From the NCBI GenBank assembly GCA_022478985.1, contig JAKSZP010013332.1, positions 62,001-126,000 of the forward strand: 64,000 nt of DNA, in the 5' to 3' direction. The stretch is from Massospora cicadina. Lineage: Eukaryota > Entomophthoromycota > Entomophthoromycetes > Entomophthorales > Entomophthoraceae. Position numbers and translations under genes: made by a program. Under the pieces are notes generated by a model. It searched no databases. It worked only from the letters and a program-made list of their open reading frames with translations, and was not told where the DNA came from. Positions 32,591 through 44,834 of the stretch are shown in pieces (the stretch's first letter is position 1; each line of letters starts with the position of its first letter).

Positions 32591-34512
32591 TTTTATTTAA
32601 CTGAGGTAAGCTGACCAGGGGATGGACATTACTAAACTAAAACTAAAAATCATAATAAAAACATAACAATTCAAACAAAACGCCCAAAATGGATGGATCA
32701 ATTGAATTATACCTAACAAAATATCCAACCAGGTGGGCAGCGAATACTGCTATCCCTCCATGGTGGATGGGGAGGGGGGATTGGGGGGCTCGTCTTTGGC
32801 CACATCCATCTCATTCCAGAGTAGGGTGCGTGTTTAGGCAGATAGTAGGGGTGTGGGGCATTGGCGGTATAGGGTTCGATATCTCTGATAACTGGAACTT
32901 CTTAATAGTTGTTAGCCATCATAATGCCAACGATGTATTTGGCCAAAGCGTCTTCAGCTTTGAGGTGGGTGTCTGGAGATTTAACAAACGTGGCAATGTT
33001 GGTTTTGGTTATTCTTGCTTTTGGATTCCGTGCTACTGTTACCACGTTCTGGATGGCTTCAGTGACGTTTTTGTGTAAAGTTTTCATGTTGATCTTACTT
33101 TGTGAAGTAAGATTTTTGGGGATAATGGGAGGTGTAATTCCTCCTGTGAGCGCAGACACAGATTTGGCGGCAGCTTTGTGGAGCGGATGGCAATCTGGTG
33201 TGGCAGCTGCTTCTACTGCAAGCTGGTGGTCACTGTAGAACGGTTCAGCATTAGGTTGTGGGGCATATTTTTGAGGTGGGAATATTGCATCCCATTCTGC
33301 ATTACAGAACCTCTCAACTTGAAGTGACAGTTCCTCAACGATGTTACCTGATTCATCAATTTCATCCAAATACTCCCATGGGTTTTGGTTGAATTGGATT
33401 GGGGAATCAGCATATGGTTGAGCATTGGCTGGTTTTCTGGATTTTGCCTGGGATCAAACTGGGGTCCAATCCTGTGCTTGATTGGAAGAATCATGCATGG
33501 CCCTGGTGCAAGGTGGATGCTGATTGGTGGCTGCAGATGCAGCTGCAGCATCAGGAATTGGAGGAGGGGAATGTAGGATTATACCCCATGTCAGAGTTGG
33601 TGCGGGGTAGGCGGCAGATTGGTGGGCGTCAGGCAAACTTTTGGCATCAGTGGAAGTTTCTGAGTATGGGCATTTGTGTTTTGAGTGATCTAACATAAAT
33701 TAGGATGGACAAATTGTCCATCCGCCCTCGACGCAGGCCCAGAACGGATGGTTGGGGCAGATGGGATGGTGGCATGAGGTGGAATTGCCAATAAATTTTA
33801 GTGAATTCAGGGCTGATCGTGGCATACACCTGAGGCCCAGCAAGGCGTGTGGCCCCATTTGGGACCACAAATTGCAAGATGAGGTTGGCGTCATAGGCTG
33901 CCAAACCTTCCATTAGCTCCTGGTGGAGCACTTCAGGGGGAGGTGGGTGGGCAAACCACTAAACTGGACCACCAAGGTGGTGTCCGCTGGGAGCCAGGTC
34001 CAAGTTGTTGGAAGGGGAATATTGTGAAATTTTAATGGCACCGTTGCTGCAGTTGCTGCATCAGCTTCACAGGGGAATCCAAGATCAAAGTACCCCTTAT
34101 AGGGGCGGAAGTCAATAAATCAGGCTGGTGTCATCACCGCCTGAGCTATTTTGATAATGGCTTGGTCGTTGTAGGGGAAGAATTTCCCATATATGACCCT
34201 AAGGCTGAAATGCATGTTGCTCCGGGGAAGCACCAGGGGGCAGCGGGGCACCACTTGGGTTTGGGCAAGATGGGCATTAAGATCCTTGGGAGGAACAAAT
34301 TATCCCAAGGGTTTGGAATGACTGGGCGAGCCAGTCTGAGCGCGTTTTCCTGTCAGACAGAAAATGGAGGGGGAGTTTCGCCGCTGCCCCATGCTGGGAC
34401 AGTTGACGGGGGATCCAATGACATTGGAGCAATACTTCAGTGTGTGATTAAGTGTTTGCTTTTAATTTACCAAATAAATTTCAAAGAAAGTTATGCCGAG
34501 CAGAGAGAGAAC
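32591..34512 (-). mobile_element. ORF1-only LINE-like element, copy 3 (complete, with TSD)
   Basis: 1922 bp flanked by a perfect 15 bp duplication ACAATCTTGCAATAA (32576-32590 and 34513-34527) inside the RT/RNase H region of element C. On the minus strand it has a short leader, one long disrupted ORF, about 90 bp of 3' untranslated DNA, and the tail AGTAATGTCCATCCCCTGGT then CAGCTTACCTCAGTTAAATAA. The LINE at 37705-42935 ends with almost the same tail. No endonuclease or RT is present. The target duplication and defined ends show it moved as a unit. Confidence 0.85.
32680..34424 (-). pseudogene. ORF1-like protein of the ORF1-only element
   Basis: The likely start is the ATG at 34424-34422; the reading ends near 32.68 kb. 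In shifting frames: MSLDPPSTVPAWGSG at the N-terminus, KFFPYNDQAIIKIAQAVMTP, FRPYKGYFDLGFPCEADAA, TLVVQFSGLPTHLP, ELMEGLAAYDA, then a long polar C-terminus (DEIDESGNIVEELSLQVE) and KAEDALAKYIVGIMMANN. The middle aligns with ORF1 of the LINE at 37789 (TLFISFDSLPTNLP, EEELRKGLVAY; IDIGFKTADEADAAVK), so it is an ORF1 homologue and probably bound RNA. A Cys/His cluster near 33.75 kb (PICPNHPFW, then WTICPS) may be a ruined zinc knuckle. Confidence 0.7.
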
Positions 34513-34527
34513 ACAATCTTGCAATAA

Positions 34528-35000
34528 CATGAGATTAAGTATTTATTATAATACTTACAGATTCTTCAGATCTTTCCAGGGAGCCAAACTAGCTCATCTT
34601 GAAAAAGATGACATTATCATTCAATATAATATCATATTATAAATTTATGTAAAGCTTTATGCAAATAGAACTACAAAAAGGAGTGCGTAGCAGTCTTACT
34701 TTTAGTAAAGCATTATTGGCTTTTTTTATGGAACAACTTCTACAGTAGTGACGGATCATGCTTCCTTAAAATGACTATAAAAAATGAAGGATTCATTTGA
34801 AAGATCAGCCCGCTAGGCTCTTAAGATATAACAATATGACATGGAGATTGTTAATAGAGAGAATTAGGCACATGAATGTAGATGGCCTCTCTCAACTACC
34901 CTTGCTTCACTTGTACAATAGCAAAGCCAAATTTTTACACGTTTTACCCATGAAACCTGACTCATGTACTGACAAAGATGAACCACTTTGGAACATGTTA
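34528..35000 (+). pseudogene. Element C RNase H, end
   Basis: After the insertion the plus strand continues the RNase H, ending HMNVDGLSQLPLLHLYNSKA, which matches the B counterpart HKNIDGLTWLPILHFDNSEA at 56.93 kb, then PDSCTDKDEPLWNML against PDAWADEDELIQKM. The catalytic N-terminal half is too decayed to read. Confidence 0.78.
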
Positions 35001-36511
35001 AAATAAATGTATGAAACACCAAGGTTTCAAAATGCTGCTATATAACAGTTGGGTTTATAACGGTTACCTTACCTTAGGCCTTCTTTATGGGTGCCTGTAA
35101 CTATGGAAGCCCATAATAACTTAGACATGCGCTGAATCCCAGCTTCAAAGATGCTTGCAGTCTTTTATGCACAGGATTTGAACAACTTAGCAGGTGTAAG
35201 AGTATCAAGACTCTCCACTGCTTTTATAAATTTATTGTGTTTGAATACCATTTATGAACTAAAACTGAGAAACTTCGATAATAGTAAAACGTTGGATTTT
35301 ATAAGATATTATTAGATTAAGTGAGGGGGATCAAAAAGCGAACCCTATTAAGATCTTGCTGTTTAATATTTAAAGCAACTCAAGGCTTGAATTGAGAGGA
35401 GCGTGAAATTCATAATAGGCTGTGAGTAGCCTAACTAGAGAATATGGGGCTTTGATTTATTGGAGCTCTTAAAACTCACCTTGCTTCAACTTGCTGCCAC
35501 ATGTTGGGTTGATAAAAGTTAAGATGAACCCATGAGTTAATAACTTTATCTATGTAAACCAATCATCTTGTGGGAAAAATTTTGCACCTTGTGGAACCCT
35601 CTATAAGGCTATAAAATAGAGTGGTCTCTTCTTAGATGTTTGTACTAAACTGCAGTTGAGACTAGGAAGAACCTCGGAGTGATTCCCCTGATCCTGCCGC
35701 AGGTTTAGCGCAATCCTACTACCCACAATAGGTCTATTTTGCTTAGGAGTAGGGATATTAGTATTACCCCAATTCAAGGGATTCCACCAATAATTGACCA
35801 GAGTTTTTTGTAAAACATTAGACTTATTATTCTGTAAAACGCTCCTATTACAATAACAAGCATATAGTTGTCTGAAAACATGAAGGAGCTTATAAACCAA
35901 AGAATAGTTAGGAGACTGCTCCTATTATAAAGGAAACATTGATTCAGTTATTATAGTATTGATATTTTATTAACCTGCTAGAGATAACCACAAATAAAGG
36001 ACAGGTTTATGTACAAGCTTTTGGCACCTGAGCAGCCATATAATACTATGGGTTTTGATATTTTAGATCTGACCCAGAGTCATCAGGAGAAAACTGGTTT
36101 AATATGGTGAGAATTGACCACTTTAAAAATTCTTTGAAGCATTATAATTCTTACTTAAACTTTAAAAGATAAAATCCATTTATTATATTAGTATCTTTTG
36201 ACTTGACATGGTTTCTCAAATTTTACTTTGAAATAATGGGAGAAACTTTACCGCAAGATTTTTAGAGATTTTGGCCACACCATGGGCACACAACAACTAT
36301 TCTCAGCGTCTTTATAACATATCTACAAATGGAAATGTCAAGCGTGTAAATTGTATGCTGATGTCATCCTCCATAAGAGTACATCCTCTGAGCCATTACA
36401 TGAGACCAATACCTCCTGAGTGCCTTTATGGCGTATAGAATTAACTGTTAACCAAATCCCAAGATGTTACCATTAAAAGCTTTATATAAATGAGAGCCTG
36501 GTGTTTCATCC
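35001..36511 (+). pseudogene. Element C integrase, first part
   Basis: Zinc-binding fragments at 35.08-35.2 kb (VPVTMEAHNNLDM). At 36.24-36.45 kb the core reads FLEILATPWAHNNYSQRLYN, then STNGNVKRVN, matching the B integrase around its catalytic Glu (INGAVERVN). The middle (35.2-35.95 kb) is unreadable in plus; a 99-codon minus frame at 35900-35601 is open but unrecognised. Element A is inserted at 36511 and the C-terminus lies at 60809-61189. Confidence 0.7.
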
Positions 36512-37134
36512 TGTTGGCACTTTAGCTATATTATGTTTTTTATAATATGTTCCAAACTAATATTGTAAATTAATTTGGCGAATTTGCCGATCTATATACC
36601 TAGTTTTGATAATTTTGAACTTCCATATAATGATTTCCATATTGGCTTTAATTTCCATTGGTTGATAAATTATAGCTAGTACAATGAATAGACATGCTGA
36701 AAGTATCAGTCTTAAGTGCAATCACTTCTAATGTTACTAAATCTTAAGGGTATAACCACCACAACTCATGGACGTTTTAATGTAAGTTCTGGCCAATAGC
36801 ATAACAAATGCTATAATTCTATGTCTAGAACTTGTACTACTTTCAGCAACTGATGCCTATTAACCAATAGGTAGGAATTCAATTTCCATTTATCATATAT
36901 ATATATCCCCTAGTTCCCCTTCAATAAACACCTTTGGTTTTCATGGTAAAATTTATTAGTACTTTTTATTGAACTTATTGTTAATTAATGGTTTCTGGTA
37001 GTAATTTATAAAAACTATTACATCCTTTTCAACTGAACCTTTTTGGCTCAGATTTCATTTCCTGTTGATAAGTATTGAGGCATCTCTTATTTTAAAATTA
37101 TTCCAAAAACCTGTGAATTCAATATTTTACAACA
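36512..37134 (+). repeat. Element A 5' LTR
   Basis: TGTTGGCACTTTAGC to ATTTTACAACA. It aligns with 60199-60808 through ATATGTTCCAAA, GGTAGGAATTCAATT / GGTGGGCATTCAATT, CATATATATATATC / CTATATATATTATC and TTTTGGCTCAGATTTCATT. The alternating AT run at 36893-36904 (TATA-like) is kept in both LTRs and may be the promoter. Confidence 0.87.
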
Positions 37135-37136
37135 AG

Positions 37137-37154
37137 TGGTGCTCACTACAGGGG
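37137..37154 (+). other. Element A primer-binding site
   Basis: TGGTGCTCACTACAGGGG, two bases after the LTR. The 17-base TGGTGCTCACTACAGGG is shared with element B, and the full 18 bases with the D site on the other strand. Confidence 0.9.
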
Positions 37155-37689
37155 GCATGTGAGTCAAGGTATCATATAGTGGATAGTTCACAGTATGAAT
37201 GGTGAGTCCTCTGGCTTAGGAAGCAGTGCCCAATTTTAGGCGTGGGCGCGTAAGAAACTCTTTTTAATGTAAAAGCAGATTACTTCTTTAATAAAACCTT
37301 TAAACAAATTGTCAATGAAATCTGTCAACTAACTAAGGCTTATGAAGAATTCAACTTGAAAACTATAAGTTGAAAACATGGAAGTTGAAGCAAAAAATGG
37401 GGGGAGAATGTTATATAGCAGTCATCCAGCTTGGAGGAAAATTTAAGTCACCAGCCTCATTAAAATGATGGATAAATTGCGATATGTGACAGCTCCTCAT
37501 TAGGCAACATCCCCAAGGTAATATACCATTTTAAGAATATGAATATTTTGGCAACAAATCCTCTACCATTTATAATTTCTGTCACCACTAAAAACTTCCT
37601 GATATCAAAATAATGAAGATTCCGCACGTTTTAATCTTTTCTAAAGACTATGGTGGGATGCTGTGATTGTCAAAAAAATTACTATAATT
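37155..37689 (+). other. Element A leader and gag start
   Basis: AT-rich; no motif readable. It is separated from the rest of gag (from 42951) by the LINE insertion. Confidence 0.45.
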
Positions 37690-37788
37690 AATCGTCTAGA
37701 TAAAATTGGCTTTTCTTTCTCGTAACAATCACTTTAGTTACTATGATTTGATTCAAACAGCAAATTTGGATAATCACACACAGGAAAG

Positions 37789-39168
37789 ATGGGTGACTTT
37801 AATAACAAAAATAATACAACATGGGCGAGCGTTGTGGCAAGCAGTGCACTTAACGCTGCAACTAAGGGCAAGAAACGCCCTGGAGGGGGACCTGGAACCC
37901 AATCTGCAAAGAAATCGCAAACTCAGACACCATCTGGGTTTATGGTATTTACTGTAAAGCATGCGCAATACATGTACATTCAATTTAACCAACCTTTGTC
38001 AAAGGTGGAACACAGGATCAGACTCTTCCTTGGAGATGAGTCACTGACCCTGTGGGAGAAAGCATGTGAGGCACAGCCCTCACTTTTCCCTCACGCGGTG
38101 TACATAGCCACCAACAACATGGGCCGCAGATGGATTGATATTGGTTTCAAAACAGCTGATGAAGCCGATGCTGCAGTAAAAATCTGCGTGGAAATTGCCC
38201 TCCCTGAGGGCAAAAAAATTGTGTGCACCGCGTGCACCAGATGGAACAAAGCAAAAACTTTGTTCATCTCCTTTGACTCACTCCCCACCAACCTTCCTCA
38301 TAAGTTAATTGAGGAGGAGCTCCGCAAAGGTCTTGTGGCCTACAGAGAAATCCAACAACTCAAATTACAGTGATTTCGCTTAATGCCTGACCTGTGCGCG
38401 GGCAAAGCTATTGCTGTAATCAACCCCTTCCCAGAAGTGGAAGAGGATTTATCCAGAATTCCCCACACAGCAGAATTTCACTTTGAAGATGGGGGCCAGT
38501 TGGCTGCATTCTGAGTTACACCAGAACGTGCACCACCCATTTGCAACCACTGTGGCTCACTGGGCCACAAGGAACATGCATGCCCTGTAAAAGAGGGCTT
38601 AATGGAAAATGATTTTTGTGAAGAAGCTATGGACAAAGATAATGAAAACTTCGTTAAAATGACTGATGGCCACCACCCATTCCGCTGGGGTGAAGATGGA
38701 CTATACTCCATCGTGGACCCAGTTACAAGTAAACAGCGTAAAGCAGCACAAAAAGCCCACAAGAGAGCAGCAGTTGAAGCGGTGGCACACGCGGAATCCG
38801 CCATTAACTACGGACAAAATCAGGAGGATATTTCAGATATTCACCGAACCAACCATACAGAACAATATGCCCAGGTTGAAAATTTTCACAGTAACCAAAC
38901 TGAGCCACAAAGCGTCATCAGTCATGCACATACTGAGGAACAATGCAACCGCAATTTGGGTGAAAATGTGGTGCACAATGCAACAAAGTTGAACCTCAAA
39001 AATATAAAATCCAATCAACAACCCGCATCAAATCAACATGAGACCTGTGCAGAAAAATTGATGCAAATGCAAAAAACCGCAATTCCCTTGAATCATTGGG
39101 TCAGATCAAGGGAACCAACAATGGCAGTGAAAGAGTTGGAGTACAGACGTGGAGCATGGCCAAAATGA
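37789..39168 (+). pseudogene. LINE1 ORF1 (RNA-binding, CCHC)
   Basis: 459 codons in one frame from ATG 37789 to TGA 39168 with two internal TGA stops (38371 and about 38512). The N-terminus is basic and low-complexity (TKGKKRPGGGPGTQSAKKSQ). A central domain spans codons ~45-190 with IDIGFKTADEADAAVK and LPTNLPHKLIEEELRKGL. A zinc knuckle CNHCGSLGHKEHAC lies at 38542-38583 (CX2CX4HX4C). An Ala/Lys/Gln-rich C-terminal region follows. This is the usual LINE ORF1 layout, binding the element RNA. The start has an A at -3 (AAGATGG). Only two stops in 459 codons suggests this copy is fairly young. Confidence 0.85.
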
Positions 39169-39230
39169 GCCGCGGTGGGATAGGACCAGAGGGTCCTCCC
39201 AACTGCTCCTGAGGCGCCACAGGCACCTCA

Positions 39231-42200
39231 GTGTCAATAGGGACGTTAAATATCGCGGGAGCCAGGGCTCATACATCCCAAGCCAAAAAGCTGGCATTCC
39301 TGCGAAAACCTCTTGTAGACATCTTGGCTATCCAAGAAACCCATTGCCTACAAGGGGAAGAAGAATCCTGGTCAACCAGGGTCACACCATCACAATCAGT
39401 ATGGACGTCTCACTGTGGGGTGATAGTCCAAAACAACAAAAAATTTAAAATTACAAATTCATCATCACACTTGCACAGTTGAGTCCTGGTAGCAACAATC
39501 ACATGCCAAGATGAAATGATCTTGTTAGCATGTATCTACGCACCGTGCACTGCAACTGAGAGAAAAAAATTTTGAAAAAATTTCTACCCTCACCCTCCCA
39601 CCAGATATCATCATGTTAGGGGATTTCAACTGCTGTGATAACCCCAATACAGATTGATGGCCTAATCCCAGGGGATACCCACTAGACACATTGAATATCG
39701 CACAATGAAGGCATCTCTTGGCTTACAGGATGCTCTTCCTCTCAATTCACCAATCCTTCCCCATATGACAAGACCCAACATACGTGAGGGACTGCTCATA
39801 TCAATGAGTCATATTGACCACATCCTCATCCCACAATCCCACCACTCAAGAATCTCCAAATTTACAACAAAAAGATCAATTTTTCTGATCACCGATTAGT
39901 TATGGTGCAGTTAGCGCCAACCTAATCCCACACACAGGTGTCGCCTTAAAGAAAGTTTCACCCAGAAAATATAAGATTGCCTGAGATATCTGACTGGGTT
40001 GAAAACAAGGCTACAAACCCAGAATTCACAGCCCCACACACTTCAGATCCCATCAGAACATGGAAAAATTTCAAAAAAGATTTAATCAACAAAACCCAAC
40101 ATATTGCATCATGCAAGTACACCGCGGACACAGCCACAATCAAGCGTACCTTGGCAGAACTAGACCACCTGGAAATAAATACTCCAAGATCTGGCTATAG
40201 CCCTAATTGGGGACGCAAATGGGCAGAAATTTCTGCCTGGCTTAACAATCTCATCTTTGAACACCAACACAGAATCAAAGTATTGAACAAAGGTAAGTTC
40301 ATAAAGGAAGGCGAAACCTGTTTGACATACTTTTTCCGCCAATTCCACTCCTGCGGAAACCAGCCCACATGCACACAGGTCCGCAAGACCAACAGCACCG
40401 TGGCAACTGACCCTGAGGAGGTCAAGGTGGAAGTACACCACTATTACACCGAATTATATCGCAATATGCCAACAGATCCACAAAAAATTAAAGAATTTAT
40501 TCAAACTGCCAAGATACAAAGTACACCACCAAATTGCAATATACTATCCCTTTACACGTGAGGAGCTTTGGGAAACAATTCGCGGTGCACCACGTAGGAA
40601 TTGCCCAGGGCCTGATGGGATACCCTACGAATTTTACAAAAAATATTTTTACAAATTGCCCCCCTCCTATTGGCGTCTATGAACCAGAGCTTATTAGAAA
40701 CACGCCTATTACCAGGGAGGCCATGAATCCTACGTTATAACCTTATATAAAAAGGCTGACAAGTTGGACCTGGCCAACTGGCGCCCAATTGCACTCTCCA
40801 ACACTGACACAAAGATTCTAACAAAAATTCTAGCAGCTAGATTAGGCGCAATTGCATCTGACGTCCTATCACCCAACCAGTTTGGGTTTATACCAGGGCG
40901 TTCAATCTGGGACAACATACACCCTGTTGCAAACATTTGTCAATCCAAAGCAACTGGTGCCCTGGTCTTCTTGGATCAGGAAAAGGCGTATGACCGTGTT
41001 AGCTGGCCATACCTAAAAGAATGTCTACATGCCTTCAAACTCCCACCAAGATTCATAAAATGGGCGAGACCCTGACAGAATCTGCAACCATGGCTGTATG
41101 CGGCCCTGGATTCCTAACAAACAAGACTAAACCACACAGAGGGCTCAAACAAGGGGATCCCCTCAGCCCACTGCTCTACAATTTCAGATTTGACCCGCTC
41201 CTCCAAGTAACTGACTCACGTCTCATGGGGATAACTGCAAAAGAACAACCAACAGTCAATATACAGCCTTTGCAGATGACTGCGTAGCAGGTATAGCAAA
41301 CAATGAAGATGCCTGACAGCTGGAACACACTCTAGAGGAATACTCCAAGGTGAGCAATGCATCGCTCAACAAAAGGAAGACAGAAACCATCCTCTTAGGC
41401 AAATACACAAACAATTGGGCCACAACATCAGAACCTCACACCAACACTCGAAGAAAAAACCCAATTATATTACCCTTTTCAAACCTATCACCACCACTCC
41501 TGTCTGACATCTTGGAATCTGGCTAGAACCAGGGGGATATGCTAATGAGACAATGGAAAGTAACCTGTTACAACGGGTATCCAAACGCGTCGCCTCCCTC
41601 AAGGGAAGAATCTCAGGACTAACAGGACGAGTTACAGTTGCTAACTCGCTCATCCTCCCAATACTGTGGTACCAGGCCCATGCAATAGCCTTCTCACCTA
41701 CCTTTATAACCTCAATTCGCGCGCTTATCCAGGGCTGGCTGTGGCCTGGCTCTCACCCTCCTATACGGATGGAAACACTATTTGGCCCACGCTCAAGCGG
41801 AGGCATGGGACTAATAGATTTTGAGAGCCATGCCAATCACATCCTAGGTACCTGGATAAAGGAAATCCTTGCACCAGACCTCCCGCAACAACATTGGTCC
41901 AGAGAAGCAAGGACTCACTTTGCACAGGCGCTCAAATTAACCAACCCACATAGTTCACCCAGACTACTTTCATAGCTTGCCAAGCACCCTACTGCAATGG
42001 GTCCGCATGGAACCTCCCCTCATTTCAAACATATCCTCCAAACTATCCGCTGTATGGGATGGACCATAGAGAACATGGGTACTATACAGTGAAGGGGACG
42101 ACCCAGCCCCCAATTCAAATTAAGAAACCCAGAAAACCACCCCCAGAGGGATATGCTCGCAACAACCCCAAGCATAGCTAGGATAGAATACCTAGATATG

Positions 42201-42781
42201 CTGGACATTCCCTATGATTTAACCACACAGAAAGCAATGTGGAAAATGACACACCACCCACCCCTACAACCAAGGATAAGAGCAAACGCCTAACGCTGTT
42301 TGAGAAGGACCTATAGGATGGCGGACCACTCCAACTCCCTCCACAAAACATGTGCAGTATGTGGAGGGGAGGGATCCCTACATCACCGCCTAGAAACATT
42401 CCCCCCAACCAAAGCTATATGGCAGGAAGTCGCACGCTTGCTCAAGGTTCAAAACAAATAGGAATTCTCGATATCAAAGAGTATCTTCGCACTCCAGATT
42501 GAGTCACCAATCCCATCTACCCTCCGCTCCCTAATAATACCCATTGCAATGTGGACAATGCACACAATTGCACCAGATGCATTCAAGGGCACGGTCCCAA
42601 CCATTCATGGGATTATTAACAGATTCCATGTCCACTTACTAGAGCACTTCCAAGCCTGGCTCTATGGATATATGAGACCAAGACAAAAAGCGCTCATAGA
42701 ATCATGGTTCCCACTCTGGTTCCTCCACACAGACCCTTTCCTTCACACCTGCTCCATAGCAGGGGAAACCCCCTCAGAGTA
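39231..42781 (+). pseudogene. LINE1 ORF2 (endonuclease and reverse transcriptase)
   Basis: Opens with SIGTLNIAGARAH and ILAIQETH (endonuclease motifs; catalytic Glu near 39345), then LACIYAPC. RT motifs: NCPGPDGIPYEFYKK near 40.6 kb, LANWRPIALSNTDTKILTKI, PNQFGFIPGRSIWDNI, FLDQEKAYDRVSW, GLKQGDPLSPLLYN, and FADD at 41269-41280 (catalytic). A Cys/His stretch CAVCGGEGSLHHR lies near 42.35 kb. The C-terminus ends GETPSE near 42780. Several frameshifts and stops (for example before FADD and at 39483) make it inactive. These RT motifs are of the L1 type. Confidence 0.88.
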
Positions 42782-42950
42782 GTGCACCAACCCCCCCCCA
42801 TACCTGGCAGTCCCGCTGGCAACAGGGGTAACTTGAGTACCCTGGGGTGCCCAATTTTTATATTTCTTAGTTATTCTCTTAGTTTCACATATATTCAGTA
42901 ATGTCTGTCCCCTGGTCAGCTTACCTCAGTTAAATAATTGTCTAGATAAA

Positions 42951-43850
42951 GAAAGCCAGAAACTTGTCCTTCTAAGTTTAACAACAACTTTGTGGAGATA
43001 CATTGAGGCAAAGGATGTCATTATGAGTGATTTTGGCAGCCCAGAGCGCCTTGAAAACTTAAAGCAGAAATTTATGCGTATTCGGTTAGAAACTGATGAA
43101 ACTGTAGATGCCTTTGACGATATATTCTTTCAAGAAGACCATATTCTCACTGTGGCATAAGCGCTAAATTAATTAGATACATGACTTATAATGAAGTTAG
43201 TACTAATCCTTAAGAAATGACTAAATTTTCCCATAGTTGCAGCCTTAGATTTAAATAATAAGTCATAGCAAATAGTTGATTTTTACAAATCTGAGAAGCT
43301 ACATTCAAATGACCAACCTGAATTCCAAAGATGTTAAATATTTGTGAAAGATTTCAAAAAAATGCAATATACCCTTCATCACTATGGCAAGTAGGGCCAC
43401 ATTGAAAAATCTGAAGAGTATAAGATCAAAGGCCAAATTATACTTGGTAAACCCTATTGACAAGGTGAGTTAAATGAAGTATACAGAAAATCCCAGGCGT
43501 AATAGACAAGGAATAGCCTATTTCCGCCAATGATCAAGTTCCACTTGTTATAGCAAAAGCAACTGAGCCTTAACTGAAGTAGTAATGGAGCCCTATGTGA
43601 ATCATCTCCAGAATAAACAGATGAACATGGCGAAATGAAATTTTCTCATTGGACATTAATACTATATTAAATTTAATGAATATTATTAGGGAAAAATTTC
43701 ACAATGTCTCCGACCAACTTTTGCAAGAATTTAATTTAGCCAACAATGGTGCTAAAAAGCAACTAAACGATGTATTATAGTACTCTAATTGTACATATGT
43801 GGACATTTTTTTAAATTGAGTAAAAGATTGAGCAATCATTGACAGTAGGG
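42951..43850 (+). pseudogene. Element A gag
   Basis: It reads MSDFGSPERLENLKQKFMRI, then ETDETVDAFDDIFFQEDHIL near 43.03-43.16 kb, a gag capsid-like stretch. At about 43.37-43.41 kb HHYGK*GHIEKS is a ruined nucleocapsid knuckle (pattern C..CGK.GHI..C). The frame is broken many times. The LINE insertion separates it from its leader. Confidence 0.6.
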
Positions 43851-43854
43851 CTCT

Positions 43855-44830
43855 AAAAAACATTGTCTCTACAAAGTTGTTGAATCAATCAAGACTTGAA
43901 TCAAATCTAACCATAATAAGGTTTTTAGGACAACGGTCCTACAACAATCACTCTCCAAGGGATCATATAGTGCTCTGTCTTTGAAGTTTAGATCACCTAT
44001 TATCACAGCAATGAGTATTGCTTTACCAAACCAAAACTACTGTTTTAATATGCACTAACACCATGCTAAAGTATGGGGTTTGGTATGAAATTAAAGAAGA
44101 TACTCTCAAAATTTTAGGATAAATCTTTGGCATTGGACTATAATTGAAGTGGTGACCCACCACAACGCCAAAAGAATAACTATATATGTTTATTATATTT
44201 TGATGGAATCATACCAAAAAATATTACCAGATTGGGTGACACTTTAAACCCATCTAACCAAATGGGGGATGCTGAGGGATTTAAAGAAAACAAAGGCCAC
44301 CTATAGTTAAGACTAATGAGCAGTACATCATTAAAACCAAACTTAAATTGACATTACAGAATATGTGTATGCTCAAATCCATACACCATGGAAGAAAGCT
44401 AGAACCAAACTACATGTTGCACCTGGGATTCTGATACTGGTTATGGTGAAATTCAGGCTCTAGTTGCCAATTTATTAGATAGGCCAATACAATATGAAAA
44501 TCAAGTGATAGCATACGTCCACTTGACTCTAACTAAGAAACCTTTATCCTTACATGACTTTCGGTCTATTAAGTGAGATGTTTCTACTGGATGACTCAAA
44601 ATCTAAGGCTTTTTGCTATATATATTAAAGAAAAAAATTATAAGATTTCTGAAGAACATAAGATTAGGTCCTTAAATTGTCTGTAAAACCTTCTGAAGTA
44701 TTCACACAAGATGATTATGACCTCAGATGTGCCAAAGGTATAACTAATATTGCCAAAGATGGAATTAAAATGCCAATAATAAAGTTACCAATCTAATGAT
44801 CACAGGCAAGTGAGGCTGTAGTCGCCAGTA
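43855..44830 (+). pseudogene. Element A protease and dUTPase-like segment
   Basis: IVSTKLLNQSRLESNL near 43.86 kb matches VVSTKLIKKIKLAPDL of element B, and NTMLKYGVWYEIKE near 44.06-44.1 kb matches the protease end in E (EFLRKYGVKFKFE). The DTG site itself is lost. At 44.36-44.47 kb YVYAQIHTPWKKARTKLHVA, then PGILILVMVKF, parallels the dUTPase-like segments of E and F. Confidence 0.6.
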
Positions 44831-44834
44831 AATT

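Larger units (their letters stand above)
37705..42935 (+). mobile_element. Full-length L1-like LINE (LINE1) inserted in A
   Basis: Flanked by AATCGTCTAGATAAA (37690-37704) and AATTGTCTAGATAAA (42936-42950), a 15 bp duplication with one change. It has an 84 bp leader, ORF1, ORF2 (apurinic endonuclease, RT, C-terminal Cys/His), about 150 bp of 3' untranslated DNA, and an AGTAATGTCTGTCCCCTGGT then CAGCTTACCTCAGTTAAATA tail. At 5.2 kb it is complete from end to end, but both ORFs are broken. The tail is shared with the ORF1-only elements. Confidence 0.9.

Noticed and set aside
33385..33698. Plus-strand open frames over the 33 kb element
   Set aside because: They are shadows of the minus-strand ORF1-like protein; the minus reading has homology to copies 1 and 2 and to the LINE ORF1.
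36890..36906. Microsatellite (AT run)
   Set aside because: Very short and matched in the partner LTR; better read as a TATA-like LTR feature.
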